A stretch of DNA of 64,000 nt from Thalassoglobus neptunius (GTDB lineage Bacteria; Planctomycetota; Planctomycetia; Planctomycetales; Planctomycetaceae): positions 32,906 through 96,905 of the forward strand of contig NZ_SIHI01000010.1 in assembly GCF_007859735.1 (NCBI RefSeq). Direction: 5' to 3'. The translations under genes and the position numbers were made by a program. The notes beneath the pieces are model-generated. The model worked only from the letters and a program-made list of their open reading frames with translations. It was not told the DNA's origin and searched no databases. This document shows positions 1 to 7,356 of the stretch, piece by piece; positions within the stretch are counted from its first letter, which is position 1; each line of letters begins with the position of its first letter.

Positions 1-2
1 CT

Positions 3-116
3 CACGGCTCAATTGATGCTCAGTTGAAACAGCAACTCCAGCCGAGAGATATTCTGACTCTCGAATTCACAACAAAAACGCCGAGGAAGTACCTCGGAGT
101 TCTCCCTCTCAGTTAA
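3..116 (+). CDS. C-terminal end of an unidentified element protein (partial)
   Basis: An open frame enters from the window edge and runs 37 codons to a TAA at 114-116. The tail ends in LGVLPLS and shares the CTC-rich codon use of the genes that follow. The next start codon is 14 bases after this stop, so it is probably in the same transcript. The fragment is too short to name; by position it would be another structural protein of the element. Confidence 0.55.
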   Translation, partial: HGSIDAQLKQQLQPRDILTLEFTTKTPRKYLGVLPLS

Positions 117-130
117 GAAAAGGTGTAAAA

Positions 131-2884
131 ATGGTTGCAGTCAATGAATGGATCGGGAGAGCCCAGGAAACAACTCACACAGTGAGAGCTTCTATCCTCA
201 AAGTTCTGGTCGGAGGGATTTACAAAATCAACCTCCAGGGGCTCGGCTCGGTTGAAACCCGAGGAATCTCCTCGGACCGGATCGACACAATTGCGGCCCG
301 GTTGGTCTCAGAACTCGGAGAATTCGAGAGTCTGATTGTCTCACAAACCGGAGCCGATGGAGAGGATATTCTCATTGAGTCTCAGGAGCCGGGCCAGCCT
401 ATCGCGAGCGGGGTTTCTATCGAGGAGCCAGCGGCCTCCTATGTTGAGCAAATCCAACCAGGAAAAGAGCCGGTTCTCCAGGAAGTGATTGTTACGCTTC
501 CAGGAACGACAACCGGGGGGAACTGGACTCTCTCGGTTGGATTCGATTCAGAGAACCAGGATATCTATGAGACAACCGGGAACATTTCCGGCTCAGCAAC
601 TCCGGCCTCGGTCACAACGGCAATGGAGGCTCTCTCCTCGGCCTCAAGCGGTGACTTTGAGACAACCCTCTCCTCGGTTTCTCCTCGGTCCTATCGGATC
701 AAGGTGAAGGGGAATTACGCCGGAAAGAATCTCCGATTCAAGGCCTCGGGAGCAAATCTCTCAGGGAATGCAACGGCCCACGTTGAGACGGTTCAAAACC
801 CTGGTCAAAACGCTCCCTCAGTTTGGGCCGTTCATTACGCCTACTCTGGAGACTTCCGGAACGTTCAACTCACAATCAATGGATCCTCAGAATCGGTTTC
901 CGGTCCGGCAATGGGGGAGGAGACATTCTGGAATTCCAGGATTCCCGAGGGAGTTGAGAATCTGGAATTCGAGGAATACATCGACGCCGGAACCCGAAAA
1001 GGCCTGGTCTCTTTCTCAACGTTCTCGAATGCTGTCATTGAAGTGATTCCAGACTATTCCGGCTCGCAACAGGCTCTCAGAGCCGGCTCGGTCAACCTCC
1101 AGGGATTTCAGATTGAGGGGCCAGACGAATTCCTTTTCGTTCACTCAGTTGAGGCCTCCAGGACTTACACTCTCTCCGGTGAAACAACAACCTCAATCAC
1201 AAGCAACTCGCAACTCGATACAGTCCTGGAGGCTCTCCCCTCGGTCGATCCTGGAGATATCGAGGTTTACTCTCCATTCCAGGGAGAAGGCTCCGATTGG
1301 CCGGTTGTGGTTCACTTGACGGGATCTCTGGCCAATACCAACCCAGATTTGATGGCGTGCTCGGTAGGCCAGCCTCCGGCCCTGATTGCGAACGGTGGGC
1401 CTCTCCTGAATGAGATTCAGGAAATCACAATCATTGCAGACGGAGGAACGTTTCCCCTCTCTCACTCCGGGAACGGTCCGACGGCGGGTCTGGCCTACAA
1501 TGTTTCAGCCGGAGATATGCAAACAGCCCTGGAGGGCCTGGCCTCGATTGGAGTAGGGGGTTGTTCCGTCTCCAAGAGTGGGAACTCCTGGAGAGTTGAG
1601 TTCATCGGAGCCAACGCTCAAACAGATATGGCCAAGATCTCGACAAGCTCAACAAGTTTGACGGGAGGAGCCGGGATTTACCCAACGGGTTCGAAAACGG
1701 GGGTTCTCGGTCAAAACGAGATTCAGGCCGTTCACATTGATCCAACAGCCTCCTCGGGATCGTATCGGCTCGGGTTCGGTGGATTGTGGACCGTTGACCA
1801 GGATCATGATGAGGATCCGACAGACGTTGAGGCCGATTTCGAGGCTCTCTCAACGGTTGGTGCCGGAAACGGAACGGTTTCAGGATCGGAGACTGATCTC
1901 CTGATTGAGTTCACTGGCTCGAAAGGCCTGAAACCTCAGGATCTTATCAAGATCGACCAGGACGGGCTCAACGTTTCCGACAATAATACAATGAGCCTGA
2001 AAACCGAGACTCTGGCAACCGGCCCGAATCACTGGACAAACTCAGAAAACTGGACACTCGGCCATGTTCCTTGCTCAGGGGAGAGAGTCTCTCTCTACTC
2101 AGGGAATCAACCGATTCTCCATGGTCTCAATCAGGTTGGAGAGTGCACGTACTCAATCCATTCAGTGACTCTCAATGGGCCTGGTGACCTGGTGGACGGT
2201 TGCAAGGTTCGACTCCGAACAACCGGAGCCCTCCCAACGGCTGAAGACTCAGACGGCTCGGTTACACTCTCAACCTCGGCTGATTATTTCATTGTTGGAG
2301 TGGATGTTGATTCCGAGGGCCGGCAAGTTCTCCAGATTGCAGAAACCGAAAACGGGGAGGCTATCGAGTTCACTTCAGCCGGCTCCGGAACCCATCGAAT
2401 CGGAGTCTATCTCGATTCGATCGACTCTCACGGAACGTTTACGGGCTCCGGAGTGGGACTCCCTCAGCGAGTTTCCGATGAGTGGATTGAGGCTCCAAGG
2501 TTCCTGAAGGTTGGGCTCCTGGGAGATTCTTCCCCCAACTTAACGCTCGGGCTCGGAGAAGGAACGGGGCCGGATCGGCTCAACTTTGATTTCCAGGATT
2601 CTCCCCTCGATGCTCTCGTTCTGAATTCCCAGGCCGGGCAAGAGGAGCCGGCAATCAGTTTGAGAATTCAGAGCCTCTCCTCCGGGAAGATCGACAACCG
2701 GGGAGGGACTCTCGGCCTCGGTCTCGGCCCTTCTGAGCCTGAGGTTCAACTCTCCTCTCTGGCCTCCTCGGGTGGCTCAGTGCGGTGTGGGAATGTTCGA
2801 ATTGGTTCGGTTGTGGATTACACCGATTCAATCCGGTTCCAATCAATGGATGTCAACTCAGGCTCAATCAGAATGGCTCTCTAA
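131..2884 (+). CDS. Large repeat protein, phage fibre/structural-like
   Basis: The protein has 917 residues, no signal peptide and no membrane segment. After an N-terminal region of about 115 residues come four diverged repeats of roughly 90-100 residues, starting near residues 118, 335, 437 and 540. Each has a beta-rich opening, then a helix of the form (T/V)xAxEALSS(V/I)xxG, then a strand ending in xxV(E/K)FxG. From about residue 635 the style changes, with an NHWTNSENWTLG stretch followed by Gly/Ser/Leu-rich beta sequence to the end. I recall similar repeats in fibre-like proteins of planctomycete prophages; this is family memory, not a search. The start has a weak AAGG 8 bases upstream. 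The stop overlaps the next start (TAATG), so the two are translationally coupled. Exact role unknown. Confidence 0.75.
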   Translation: MVAVNEWIGRAQETTHTVRASILKVLVGGIYKINLQGLGSVETRGISSDRIDTIAARLVSELGEFESLIVSQTGADGEDILIESQEPGQPIASGVSIEEPAASYVEQIQPGKEPVLQEVIVTLPGTTTGGNWTLSVGFDSENQDIYETTGNISGSATPASVTTAMEALSSASSGDFETTLSSVSPRSYRIKVKGNYAGKNLRFKASGANLSGNATAHVETVQNPGQNAPSVWAVHYAYSGDFRNVQLTINGSSESVSGPAMGEETFWNSRIPEGVENLEFEEYIDAGTRKGLVSFSTFSNAVIEVIPDYSGSQQALRAGSVNLQGFQIEGPDEFLFVHSVEASRTYTLSGETTTSITSNSQLDTVLEALPSVDPGDIEVYSPFQGEGSDWPVVVHLTGSLANTNPDLMACSVGQPPALIANGGPLLNEIQEITIIADGGTFPLSHSGNGPTAGLAYNVSAGDMQTALEGLASIGVGGCSVSKSGNSWRVEFIGANAQTDMAKISTSSTSLTGGAGIYPTGSKTGVLGQNEIQAVHIDPTASSGSYRLGFGGLWTVDQDHDEDPTDVEADFEALSTVGAGNGTVSGSETDLLIEFTGSKGLKPQDLIKIDQDGLNVSDNNTMSLKTETLATGPNHWTNSENWTLGHVPCSGERVSLYSGNQPILHGLNQVGECTYSIHSVTLNGPGDLVDGCKVRLRTTGALPTAEDSDGSVTLSTSADYFIVGVDVDSEGRQVLQIAETENGEAIEFTSAGSGTHRIGVYLDSIDSHGTFTGSGVGLPQRVSDEWIEAPRFLKVGLLGDSSPNLTLGLGEGTGPDRLNFDFQDSPLDALVLNSQAGQEEPAISLRIQSLSSGKIDNRGGTLGLGLGPSEPEVQLSSLASSGGSVRCGNVRIGSVVDYTDSIRFQSMDVNSGSIRMAL

Positions 2885-4389
2885 TGGCAAAAAAAGGTTA
2901 TGCGATCACTGAGAAAGATTGGCCGGCCTATCGTCGATTGATCTCTCGGGAACGGACCAACGGATTTTCACCCAAGGAGGAGAAATCCTCTCCCTGGGCC
3001 AGCCGAGAACGGGCCGAGGTGATTCTCCTTGAGGATCTCAGCACAAGAGGCTCGGCCCTTGCAGCCCGGCTCAAAGAAACTGAGAGGTTGGTTCAGGATA
3101 TTTTTCTCCCTGATCGGCCCGCAACCTCTTTTCAGTTTACGGTTGGAGGAAACTGGACCTCGGAAAGAATCCGACCAGCGGATACCAGAACTTTCATCAA
3201 TGAGTTGCTGAGATCACCAATCCGAGCGGATGTTGACCGGGTGGAATTTGGAGGCCTGACTCAGCGGTATAAAGTCGTTTTCCGAGGAGCCTCAACCAGG
3301 CGGGGAGATTATCTTGATACTCCCACGGATCGGGTTTCAGTCTCCAATAACAACTTGATCGATTCAGGTGAGAGAATCGGAGTTTCGGCAAACTCCGGGT
3401 CAATTGAGCCGATCCGAGCCGGAACTCATTGCCAAGTTGAGAAGACTTCAGCGGGTGATTGGAGGATTTCGGAGCGGGAGCAATATCCCGTCAACTTCCA
3501 AGAGACGATTATTCAGGGGGGTTATTTCCAGCCTTGTGTGAGGGCAGCGATTCCAGCCGGTCTCAGCGATGGTTGTGTGACTTGTGGAGACGATACTCCG
3601 GAGGGGTTCGGGATCTCAACCGAGTTCTTCTCCGAGGCTCTCAAAGAGGAGTTGGGGCTCCCTGAGATCACTTCGGAATCGATCTCTCTGGCTCACGGAG
3701 GGGCTTGTCAGTGGTTCTCTGATTTTTGGGGGGCCGGAGATCGGTTCTCATGGACTCTCACGGTTTACGGGGGTTCCAATGACTGGCCGTCGGCAAAGTT
3801 GGAACTCAAGGAGGCAGTCTCCGATTCTTACGGAGATCCAATCAAAATCACATACTGGACTCGGGAGCCTTTCGATTGTCTCGCCAAGGCTCAATTCTGG
3901 AGGGTTCTCTCTCAGTCAAACGGCTCCCCACAAATCCGGAGAGATATCTTTCCGGGTTGCCTGCAGTTGGTTCCATATGCTCGGGTTTGCGGGCTTGATT
4001 TCAATTGCTCGCCATTCTTTGAGACAACGGTCGGAATTGTTCCGTTTATTTCCGGAGCGGCTCAGCCGGGCGGCGGGCCTCACGATATTTTCGATCCTCA
4101 ATGCTACTGGCCTCCTTTTGATCCTCAGGGGATTGACGGTTTCCATCTCTACTACTCCCCTCGATACGATCCTGACAGCCGAGTGAGAGGGCAACTCACA
4201 GGGGTTGTCTCTATTGGAGGCAATGAGCAACGGTATATCTGGATTTCCGAGACGGCCTCTAACGGAACTCCAATTGCTCCGGATTGCAACGGGGTAACAC
4301 TCACTCACGAATCGGCAATCTTTGGGGTTTTCGACAACGTTCCTGAAGGTTGGCCGAATCAAATCAATATCGTTCCCTACACTCGATAG
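2884..4389 (+). CDS. 501-aa element protein, structural-like, unknown
   Basis: The chosen ATG at 2884 overlaps the previous stop (TAATG) and gives a protein starting MAKKGYAIT; a longer frame exists upstream but lies wholly inside the previous gene. The first 75 residues are charged and helical and resemble a small attachment domain. The rest is beta-rich with scattered cysteines and aromatics (for example GCVTCGDD near residue 230 and WPPFDPQGIDGFHLYY near 420). There is no signal peptide or membrane helix. Its position between a fibre-like protein and a glycosyltransferase suggests a virion surface or tail-tip component, but I do not recognise the family. The next gene starts 7 bases after the stop. 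Confidence 0.65.
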   Translation: MAKKGYAITEKDWPAYRRLISRERTNGFSPKEEKSSPWASRERAEVILLEDLSTRGSALAARLKETERLVQDIFLPDRPATSFQFTVGGNWTSERIRPADTRTFINELLRSPIRADVDRVEFGGLTQRYKVVFRGASTRRGDYLDTPTDRVSVSNNNLIDSGERIGVSANSGSIEPIRAGTHCQVEKTSAGDWRISEREQYPVNFQETIIQGGYFQPCVRAAIPAGLSDGCVTCGDDTPEGFGISTEFFSEALKEELGLPEITSESISLAHGGACQWFSDFWGAGDRFSWTLTVYGGSNDWPSAKLELKEAVSDSYGDPIKITYWTREPFDCLAKAQFWRVLSQSNGSPQIRRDIFPGCLQLVPYARVCGLDFNCSPFFETTVGIVPFISGAAQPGGGPHDIFDPQCYWPPFDPQGIDGFHLYYSPRYDPDSRVRGQLTGVVSIGGNEQRYIWISETASNGTPIAPDCNGVTLTHESAIFGVFDNVPEGWPNQINIVPYTR

Positions 4390-4396
4390 GCTCACA

Positions 4397-5629
4397 ATGT
4401 TCAATCCTTGCTCTTATGCAGGCCGAGTGATTTCCCCCGAGTCTCGATTTTGCCGGGCTCCGAATCGGCCTAAGCTGGTTGGCCCTTCATTGTGCCAAGG
4501 TTGCCGGCTGGCAGAACCTCAGGAGCCGGAGGAGATCTGGCCTCAGTGTATTCATCGAGGCCCGGCCCTCCGGATCATTGATTGCAATTGCCCGAACGGT
4601 TCAGAGCGATCCGTTTTCAGTTGCTCTCAGGTTGGTGGATGCGTTTTGACAAACGCCGATCGGGAGAACGTCCAAGGAGTTTCAGTTTGCGAAACTTGCG
4701 ATGAGAGACAAGCTGAGAGGCCTGCTCCTGAGCCTGATCTCTCAGAGTGGGCTCTCATCACTTGTCATTTCAACCCGGTCAACTCCAACCTCCTGAGGCG
4801 GAACTACTGGGAATGGAGAAACTCTCTCGGCCCGGCCCTGGAGGATCGGCTCATTACGGTGGAACTGGCTCCGAGAAGGGAGCATTGCATCCCGGACGCT
4901 CTCCAGATTGAGGGCTCGGAGAAATCGATTCTCTGGCAAAAGGAGAAACTCCTCAATCTGGGGATTGTCCGGGCCTTTTTCTCGCGTGATAAAAAATGGA
5001 GCAACGTGAAATATGTTGCCTGGATTGATCACGATTTGATTTTTGATTCTCCCGATTGGATCTCCAAGGTGACTCAATACCTCTCTGAGGGTGGGCAGGT
5101 TTGCCAGCTATTCTCGACTCTCAGCTATCTCGACAATCAGAAGCGGGAACTCTCGCGAAGATCGGGGACGGTTGCCTACCTGGCAGGACACAGAATTGAC
5201 GGAGAGCCTCACTCTCCAGGAGGAGCCTGGGCCGGTCGGATTGATTACCTAATGAACCTCGGGGGCCTTCATGAGGTTGATATCGTCGGGGGAGGAGATC
5301 AAGTTGCTTGCGATGCCTGGACTCATCGTGACTCAGGCTATATCGACAAGAATCCTCCGGCCCTGGCTGAGAGTTGCCGAGAATGGGTTGAGAAGGCCCG
5401 AGCCTCTTTGATTCAGTCGGCTGGATTCATCGAGGCTCATGTTTCGCACTTATACCACGGAGATAAGTCGAAGCGGCAATACGACTCTCGAATGGAGATC
5501 CTCCATCGATTTGAATTCAATCCGACTCTGGACCTCCTTAGAGAAAATGGAGCTTGGACGATTTACAAAAAACCGAAACTCTCCCAGGCTCTCCGGGATT
5601 ACTTCTCAGGCCGAGAGGATGACGTTTGA
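4397..5629 (+). CDS. Cys-rich N-terminus fused to GT-A-like glycosyltransferase
   Basis: The start at 4397 (MFNPCSYAG) is chosen because it follows the previous stop by 7 bases. The first 120 or so residues hold many cysteines in pairs (LCQGC, CNC, CETC), suggesting several metal-binding knuckles. From about residue 125 the fold looks like a GT-A glycosyltransferase: an opening strand ALITCHFNPV, a WQKEKLLNLG helix, the strand YVAWIDHDLIF whose DHD stands where a metal-binding DxD would be, and a later GGAWAGRIDYL...GGGDQ segment like the acceptor loop of galactosyltransferase-type enzymes. Phages use such enzymes to modify host surface sugars or their own proteins; which applies here is unknown. 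The 3' end overlaps the convergent small gene by 31 bases. Confidence 0.7.
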   Translation: MFNPCSYAGRVISPESRFCRAPNRPKLVGPSLCQGCRLAEPQEPEEIWPQCIHRGPALRIIDCNCPNGSERSVFSCSQVGGCVLTNADRENVQGVSVCETCDERQAERPAPEPDLSEWALITCHFNPVNSNLLRRNYWEWRNSLGPALEDRLITVELAPRREHCIPDALQIEGSEKSILWQKEKLLNLGIVRAFFSRDKKWSNVKYVAWIDHDLIFDSPDWISKVTQYLSEGGQVCQLFSTLSYLDNQKRELSRRSGTVAYLAGHRIDGEPHSPGGAWAGRIDYLMNLGGLHEVDIVGGGDQVACDAWTHRDSGYIDKNPPALAESCREWVEKARASLIQSAGFIEAHVSHLYHGDKSKRQYDSRMEILHRFEFNPTLDLLRENGAWTIYKKPKLSQALRDYFSGREDDV

Positions 5630-5784
5630 GAAAGGCCCTCAACGGCTCGGGCCGATCCGAGAATAAACACTAGGAGGATCAATACATTAAGAGTGGGCTC
5701 TCCGGTATTCCCTCGGGAGAGGTTCAGGAGAACCAGGGCCGAGGAGAGAATCAACGCGATAAGCCAAGAGAGACGGGTTACCAT
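5599..5784 (-). CDS. Small two-helix membrane protein coupled to PEP-CTERM gene
   Basis: This 61-residue product has two hydrophobic stretches (about 5-22 and 32-46) separated by a short polar turn, and a polar C-terminus. The start is supported by GGAGGG 7 bases upstream. Its ATG lies inside the last codons of the upstream PEP-CTERM gene (ATGGTAA shared), so translation is almost certainly coupled. I do not recognise the family. The coupling suggests it acts with the PEP-CTERM protein, for instance as a membrane partner, or as a holin-like or regulatory peptide; all of these are guesses. Confidence 0.65.
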   Translation of the reverse strand: MVTRLSWLIALILSSALVLLNLSRGNTGEPTLNVLILLVFILGSARAVEGLSQTSSSRPEK

Positions 5785-6365
5785 TTTCGAGCCCTCCAGA
5801 GTGGAATGATTCCGAGAAGAACAAGAGCCATCGAGGAGGGCTCCGGAACGGCAGCAATTAGAGGATTTTCGAGAAAGCCTCGAATCTCTCCGACGAAATC
5901 ACCATTGAAATCAACGTAGAACTCCTCTCGATAAACAGCACCTCCAGAGGGTGAACCAAAGTTGATTCCTGCGGACAGGTACGGAAAGTTATTTGCCTCG
6001 AAACCTTCGTTCCAATACTCCAGGGTGATTCCCTGGATTGGATCAGCGAACCGCAAATAAGCCTCGGTGAAAGGGGCTGTCGAGGTGGATATTCCTACAA
6101 AACCAGAGCTTACATCAGATCTAAACTGGCTGACAAAATGATCCTCAGTGAACGTGTAGGAGTCCAGGCCCTTGGAGACAATCAACTCCATATCAATCAG
6201 ATCAACGTCAAAATCAAGCTCCCCTCCTCCAGGTCCAACGGTGATGAATCCTGAGAACTCCCAACCATCGAGCCAAGGAGCGTAGTTGATAATCGGATAA
6301 GTGACGTCGGCCCGAGTGGTTGATGACAGCAGTAGAAAAACCGTCAGAAACAAAAAGACTCTCAT
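5778..6365 (-). CDS. PEP-CTERM sorting-signal protein
   Basis: The start at 6365 gives a typical signal peptide (MRVFLFLTVFLLLSS then TTRA) and has AGGG 5 bases upstream. The 195-residue protein ends with the full tripartite PEP-CTERM signal: VPEPSS, a hydrophobic helix (MALVLLGIIPLW) and a basic tail (RARKW). Such proteins are exported, then cut and anchored by an exosortase. The mature part is beta-rich with GGGELDFDVDLIDME and resembles the host's own PEP-CTERM proteins, though its codon use is that of the element. No exosortase is visible in the window, so it would rely on the host enzyme. It is odd cargo for a mobile element and could be a surface-altering factor. Confidence 0.85.
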   Translation of the reverse strand: MRVFLFLTVFLLLSSTTRADVTYPIINYAPWLDGWEFSGFITVGPGGGELDFDVDLIDMELIVSKGLDSYTFTEDHFVSQFRSDVSSGFVGISTSTAPFTEAYLRFADPIQGITLEYWNEGFEANNFPYLSAGINFGSPSGGAVYREEFYVDFNGDFVGEIRGFLENPLIAAVPEPSSMALVLLGIIPLWRARKW

Positions 6366-6513
6366 AGTAACCCTTTTTTGATTTTGGACTCTTGCAAGCG
6401 GTATCAAACTCAAATAGAGTACGTTTGTTCACAAGGCAGAGCAAATGATTGCTTACAAAAATCTTGATTCACATCCTCGATATTGCTTCTCACTCGCCTT
6501 TCTTCGCGAGTTC
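6366..6513. other. Intergenic gap within the element
   Basis: This 148-base gap separates two leftward genes and serves as leader for the PEP-CTERM gene. I see a Shine-Dalgarno-like AGGG next to its start but no clear promoter motif, hairpin or further gene. Confidence 0.4.
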
Positions 6514-6693
6514 TTAGCGGCCCTCTTTGCGTTTCGACGCCTCCGCTAATTGTTTTTCCGCAGCCTCATTGCAAACAAGTCTCATCCAGTTTGCTACTGA
6601 GCGGTCCTGGAGTTTTGCGGCTTTCTCCCAGATTGCTTTTTCTGATTTCCAGCAGTCAATTCGTTTCTGGTCATCCATCTTAGTCTCAGCCAT
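6514..6693 (-). CDS. 59-aa ribbon-helix-helix-like protein, candidate repressor
   Basis: A short leftward frame encodes 59 residues starting MAETKMDDQKR and ending KRKEGR. The core WEKAAKLQDRSVANWMR followed by LVCNEAAEKQ has the look of a ribbon-helix-helix domain (an extended strand, helix A, a turn, then a helix starting SVANWMR), as in Arc/CopG/MobC-type and DUF1778-type small DNA-binding proteins. AGGA lies 10 bases upstream of the ATG. Two direct 16-base repeats lie 49-93 bases upstream of the start, where an autoregulatory operator would be. The fold call is by eye; it could instead be an antitoxin, but no toxin partner is seen. Confidence 0.7.
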   Translation of the reverse strand: MAETKMDDQKRIDCWKSEKAIWEKAAKLQDRSVANWMRLVCNEAAEKQLAEASKRKEGR

Positions 6694-6741
6694 TCACTTA
6701 CGTTCCTGAAACGTTAAGGAGTTGAGTCATTTTTTTGAATG

Positions 6742-6786
6742 ATTACAGAAACAGTACTTATTGACGACACATTACCGAAACAGTAC
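6742..6786. promoter_or_regulatory. Two 16-bp direct repeats, candidate operator
   Basis: ATTACAGAAACAGTAC at 6742-6757 and ATTACCGAAACAGTAC at 6771-6786 differ at one position and are 29 bases apart, close to three helical turns (about 10.5 bp per turn). They lie between the leftward ribbon-helix-helix-like gene and the rightward recombinase unit, so they could control either. A possible rightward promoter overlaps the second copy: TTGACG at 6761 and, 17 bases on, a poor -10 (TACCTT). They may instead be remnants of insertion-sequence ends. Confidence 0.55.
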
Positions 6787-6852
6787 CTTTCCTGTTCATC
6801 GTCCCCCAGCGATGCACAATTCGATCAAACCGAGCGGTGACGCTTGGGCTTT

Positions 6853-6891
6853 GCCGTTTCTGGAGAATGGGGACTCTGGAAACGGCTTTTT
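6853..6891 (+). terminator. Hairpin with T5, rightward
   Basis: GCCGTTTC (6853-6860) and GAAACGGC (6879-6886) form an 8-bp stem around an 18-base loop, followed at once by TTTTT. This could end transcripts from the possible promoter at 6761-6789, giving an RNA of roughly 95 bases. Confidence 0.45.
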
Positions 6892-6909
6892 GTATGTCTT
6901 CATGACACG

Positions 6910-6943
6910 AAAAAACCTCAAGAGGGTTGCAGCCCTCTTGAGG
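6910..6943 (-). terminator. Perfect 11-bp hairpin with T6, leftward
   Basis: CCTCAAGAGGG (6916-6926) pairs perfectly with CCCTCTTGAGG (6933-6943) around a 6-base loop. On the minus strand the stem is followed by TTTTTT, a textbook intrinsic terminator. No leftward gene is recognised between here and the tRNA, so it would end antisense transcription coming from the recombinase region or the tRNA. On the plus strand it sits in the leader of the helix-turn-helix gene. Confidence 0.7.
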
Positions 6944-6987
6944 CGATGTGTCCCACAATGGCGCAGTAGGTACACGGAGCAGTGTAG

Positions 6988-7356
6988 ATGGTATCGGTAC
7001 GTAAATCAACAACAATCACTGAGATCCTGTCAACCCTGGTTGACGTGATCAGTGAGATTCCGGAAACGAACAAAAAACTAATTGAAACGATTGTTGCATC
7101 GAAACCCGAACAACCAAGGAGGCCAATTGACCTCCTTGAAGATATGAGCCCGGAGGAGGTTGCAATTCTGGTTGTGGTTCGGGGTTGGAAGGGAACCAAA
7201 AAGGAATTGGCTGAGAAGCTCGGGGTCGGTTATCGCACGATTAAACGCTGGCCTTCCTTCTCCAGGGTTTGGAATTCAATCAGGACCGGGGAGAAACTCG
7301 GAGAGATTAAGAGAGGTTTGAGCAATGGGGAGGGAGGTTTCGAGGCCATCGCCTAG
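6988..7356 (+). CDS. Small helix-turn-helix protein next to integrase
   Basis: The start has GGAG 8 bases upstream. The 122-residue product has a helical N-terminal half and a clear helix-turn-helix, KKELAEKLGVGYRTIKRWPSF (about residues 71-90), of the resolvase/Xis/MerR-like helix class. Its 3' end overlaps the recombinase gene by 32 bases, so both are made from one transcript. By position it may be the excisionase or directionality factor, or a regulator of integration; the sequence alone does not decide. Confidence 0.7.
   Translation: MVSVRKSTTITEILSTLVDVISEIPETNKKLIETIVASKPEQPRRPIDLLEDMSPEEVAILVVVRGWKGTKKELAEKLGVGYRTIKRWPSFSRVWNSIRTGEKLGEIKRGLSNGEGGFEAIA

Noticed and set aside
6742..6786. 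CRISPR array
   Set aside because: There are only two repeats 29 bases apart with a 13-base spacer, too short for an array, and no cas gene is present.
6761..7048. Rightward frame of 95 codons in the element switch region
   Set aside because: It crosses both hairpins, has no ribosome site and overlaps the better supported helix-turn-helix start at 6988.
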